26,968 nt of DNA from a virus: IMG/VR virus record IMGVR_UViG_3300006919_000350, positions 1 through 26,968 of that record. One strand, given 5' to 3'. Made by a program: the position numbers and the translations under genes. A model generated the notes under the pieces. That model did not search any database, had not been told where the DNA came from, and was given only the letters and a program-made list of their open reading frames with translations. Positions within the stretch are counted from its first letter, which is position 1. Each line of letters starts with the position of its first letter. Below are positions 25,601-26,968 of the stretch, piece after piece.

Positions 25601-26302
25601 TTTGAAATTAGAATTAATTCTTCTTATAGAAACTTTATAGATAGTGACAGAGTATACAAACGTGACTACCCAATGGCTGATTCAAGATTTACTAAATCAC
25701 TTTCTTCACCCCATACCTATGGCTTAGCTTTAGATATAGCCTTATACGAACCTATTCCAAATCAACCTGGAGGTTCTACAAATCTTTTAGCTGGTAAACC
25801 TGAAATGTATTTCCAAAAATGGATTGATTTAGGAGTTGTAGATTTAGCTAAAGAAAACGGTCTAAGATGGGGTGGAACATTTACAAATAGAGATGGCAGT
25901 AAATATTACGATTGTGTCCATTTTGATGCTACCCCATCATTTACAACATCATGGCCTACTTCAGCTAGAGAAATCTCTAACTTTATTTATACATACTTCC
26001 CTAACATCCCTATAGTTATAACTTACGGAATGAAGTATAATTTTAGAGATTTTGGTATTGGAACTGGTATTTACGCTCGTACATCTTTAAAAGACTTTTT
26101 ACGTATTGAAGGTGGAAGAATTGATGGATTTAATGAACCACAAATAATTTTCTCTAGCAACGAAAAACAATTTGAAGGCTTTACTGGAACTTTAAGTGAT
26201 AGAATTCTTTACGAATCTATTATAATAAACGGAGCTAATAACCTAATAATAGATGGTAAATCTATTAAATTATCAAACCTTTTAGGTAACACTATAGGAT
26301 AA
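22655..26302 (+). CDS. Giant baseplate hub protein with M15 peptidase domain
   Basis: A 1215-residue protein. The N-terminal part (FGLVPMPGVTSFSTKDYNNG, FRKAFITIRANNKVQFQYIE, LYMRLGYNMLIEWGNS) and the middle (TDYSFTTSLTNEYNAMITIG, FSNWNTGLVDRIVPRKLDYD) look like hub or baseplate structural modules, joined by an acidic Pro/Thr-rich linker near residues 392-412. Residues about 965-1100 are an M15-type peptidoglycan peptidase (VanY / L-Ala-D-Glu endopeptidase-like): SSPHTYGLALD gives His1020 and Asp1027, and DCVHFDA gives His1089 as zinc ligands. About 120 residues follow. In T4 the hub gp27 carries gp5 with a lysozyme domain; here the wall-cutting enzyme is a peptidase in the same chain. The M15 call is firm, the gp27-like call is by position and pattern. 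Confidence 0.8.
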   Translation: MGKESNNIVGKNHLPYVQNQIKVRQKILGKQDKSNSDIVWANGRTSWVRLVSSVDIDGGEVPRYDKETGENFVVFSFEGAQFRERYLGLATENYAGNRLASELPLHGGAELNGTQRFGIASSTSTLPGIQNSTKDGPASYGLGGTEFGLVPMPGVTSFSTKDYNNGTFRKAFITIRANNKVQFQYIETLYMRLGYNMLIEWGNSTYPKTESNYSSQGDIASLSLKDDFLNGKDVGLDYFYTKINQNRAKSFANYDGFVGQVTNFKWSFEKDGTYNITLDLVSVGTVIDSLKMTNPLSNISLLGERFKELSEEEQKEVISKNRPTALETYLEVVSNYGLVTLDQDVQQGQDQTSVDVIDIIPEDIIANELNRPENQLTDEERQAFLDSLPQNVEEEPVEEPVETPANSSTTTEPKALPNNQTYKSNLSERDKKILGGYESTTYVGCRVGFGIGTEINSGPSKTVSYIRFGELLNFINKRLLIYSPTTDKPLITIDINEELYCYSNGWQFPSDPLKMIIRFEQNFGNNAVNNINLLPELPKFHDTVEGVQVGRLMNLYISTEYLGELIRSNLDTKNDLALYPFLRDIINTANRLLGQRNKLSLRVVEKTFTENVIEETPIPANDPNTTVNNPQTLVEVAFVPKSITKQVIEIYDEVQPYGREKLFDNPSENPPINVYGFNKALNEGNFVTDYSFTTSLTNEYNAMITIGAQAAGRAIGMDATVFSNWNTGLVDRIVPRKLDYDEVILDAVTDRVDFRELASEYKSLLSQLIRTTEYQVPTSKGGGSLIYTLPNINVIKESNKSSFATNFNNIQTEFFNKGLSYVALTENIQTPFVGFLPVDFTVTLDGISGVRIFDKLTVNTDFLPPNYEKTLDFIIMAVDHNIQNNKWYTTLRTLGLPKLFGNTEVKTALEIANIVNETSVDDDRITNSLDIESYFYSKVPLITESPGKVTVNQILLGLNVSSVVQNSFSNFLNGLIKLLPTGFEIRINSSYRNFIDSDRVYKRDYPMADSRFTKSLSSPHTYGLALDIALYEPIPNQPGGSTNLLAGKPEMYFQKWIDLGVVDLAKENGLRWGGTFTNRDGSKYYDCVHFDATPSFTTSWPTSAREISNFIYTYFPNIPIVITYGMKYNFRDFGIGTGIYARTSLKDFLRIEGGRIDGFNEPQIIFSSNEKQFEGFTGTLSDRILYESIIINGANNLIIDGKSIKLSNLLGNTIG

Positions 26303-26871
26303 TGTACTACCCTAAATCACATATTACCCCAAACCTCTATTCAGAAGGTAATTTAACCTTAAAAGGTTCAACTAAACCTTATTATGGCTATTACTTTAGC
26401 ACTATAGATGGTAAAGCTTTTACAGGACGTTTTGTAGGCGATGGGGATAATTTAGAGCTTGTTCTTTACAATAATTCTTCTGGTGAAGGAGAAATGGATC
26501 AAGTCTTTGTAGATGAAAGATTTAATAGTAAAGATGCCGTTACCTATTCTACTCTACAAGGAATAAAACCCTCATCTAAACTTCCAACCTCACCAACTCC
26601 TTACTATCCAGTCCCTACACGTCAACAATATCAAGCAGGAGAATTTAGAAGGTTTTTTTCTAAAAAATCAAATGAAGAAATCTATTACGAAACTAGTGCT
26701 TTATTTGAAAATGAGTATTATATTGGGTTTTCTATTCCGTGGAAATTAACTGGTGACTTACAAAATGTTTACTTAGTTAACAAACGAGTAGTAGAGTTAA
26801 AAGAAAAAAATTTAAGTATAAGAGGACTTGGAGGTTTCCTAAAGTATAATTATATTAAATTCTATAAGTAA
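26302..26871 (+). CDS. Conserved small virion protein, function unknown
   Basis: A 189-residue protein, MYYPKSHITPNLYSEGNLTL, with YYGYYFSTIDGKAFTGR and a central Pro-rich segment (PSSKLPTSPTPYYPVPTRQQ), then RRFFSKKSNEEIYYET and YYIGFSIPWKL. Proteins with this MYYPKS start and a Y.GYY...GK.FTG stretch are familiar to me from marine phage structural regions, but without a known function. Its ATG overlaps the hub stop by one base, so it is probably made with the hub protein. The high Tyr content and absence of Cys fit a baseplate or tail-tip protein. Confidence 0.7.
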   Translation: MYYPKSHITPNLYSEGNLTLKGSTKPYYGYYFSTIDGKAFTGRFVGDGDNLELVLYNNSSGEGEMDQVFVDERFNSKDAVTYSTLQGIKPSSKLPTSPTPYYPVPTRQQYQAGEFRRFFSKKSNEEIYYETSALFENEYYIGFSIPWKLTGDLQNVYLVNKRVVELKEKNLSIRGLGGFLKYNYIKFYK

Positions 26872-26882
26872 AGTTTTAATAA

Positions 26883-26968
26883 GTGTTTTGGTTAATTGAG
26901 AATAAAGAACAATTTGAAAGGTTACAAAATAGTGGTTTTAAAGAAGTGTTTGTAGAGATTATTTCAAA
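26883..26968 (+). CDS. Start of a further gene (partial, GTG start)
   Basis: An open frame begins at GTG 26883, directly after an in-frame TAA at 26880, and runs off the window: (M)FWLIENKEQFERLQNSGFK, then EVFVEIIS. The FWLIE..EQ beginning reminds me of the N-terminus of phage family A DNA polymerases with an exonuclease domain, but 28 residues are too few to decide. No ATG is available in frame. Confidence 0.45.
   Translation, partial: MFWLIENKEQFERLQNSGFKEVFVEIIS

Overview
This looks like part of the late structural region of a contractile-tailed (T4-like) bacteriophage. The evidence is the gene order: tail sheath (gp18-like), tail tube (gp19-like), a tail-assembly chaperone pair overlapping in two frames, tape measure, tube-cap/baseplate protein, a LysM-like wedge protein (gp53-like) and a very large hub protein with a cell-wall peptidase domain. 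All genes are on the + strand, tightly packed, and AT-rich outside the collagen genes. Gene starts mostly lack a Shine-Dalgarno sequence and instead have A/T-rich leaders, which fits a Bacteroidota (flavobacterial) host; this host call is inference.

Layout. 1-373: 3' end of a fibre-type virion protein. 398-6226: two giant collagen-like proteins (854 and 1086 aa) sharing an N-terminal module. The first carries fourteen tandem 17-residue repeats and the second fourteen tandem 18-residue repeats, each with an invariant break of the Gly-X-Y pattern. The second also has four inserted modules resembling chitin-binding CBM5/12 domains. 6250-14559: a tightly coupled operon of seven modification genes. 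It comprises a fused GT-B glycosyltransferase / GT25 collagen-type galactosyltransferase / PLOD-type lysyl hydroxylase, a second Fe(II)/2-oxoglutarate hydroxylase, two paralogous SGQPR-type glycosyltransferase-like proteins, a GT4 plus TibC-like heptosyltransferase fusion with a Cys4 finger, a methyltransferase and a putative glycosyltransferase. 14571-26871: tail genes from a small coiled-coil protein to the hub and a small structural protein. 26883-26968: start of a further gene.

How it fits together. The main result is an apparent collagen modification system in a phage: collagen substrates followed by a lysyl-hydroxylase/GT25 enzyme of the kind that hydroxylates and glycosylates lysines in animal (PLOD, COLGALT) and Mimivirus (L230) collagens. 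Every Lys I see in the triple-helical parts lies in X-Lys-Gly context, the known PLOD target. The following glycosyltransferases could extend or diversify the glycan. That the enzymes act on these collagens is inferred from gene order and family knowledge.

Regulation. A motif close to TAATATTTATAA lies in seven intergenic gaps, 3-29 bases before a start codon, and is a candidate late promoter. One strong intrinsic terminator follows the tube gene. A seven-T run at the end of the gp26-like gene is a candidate +1 frameshift site.
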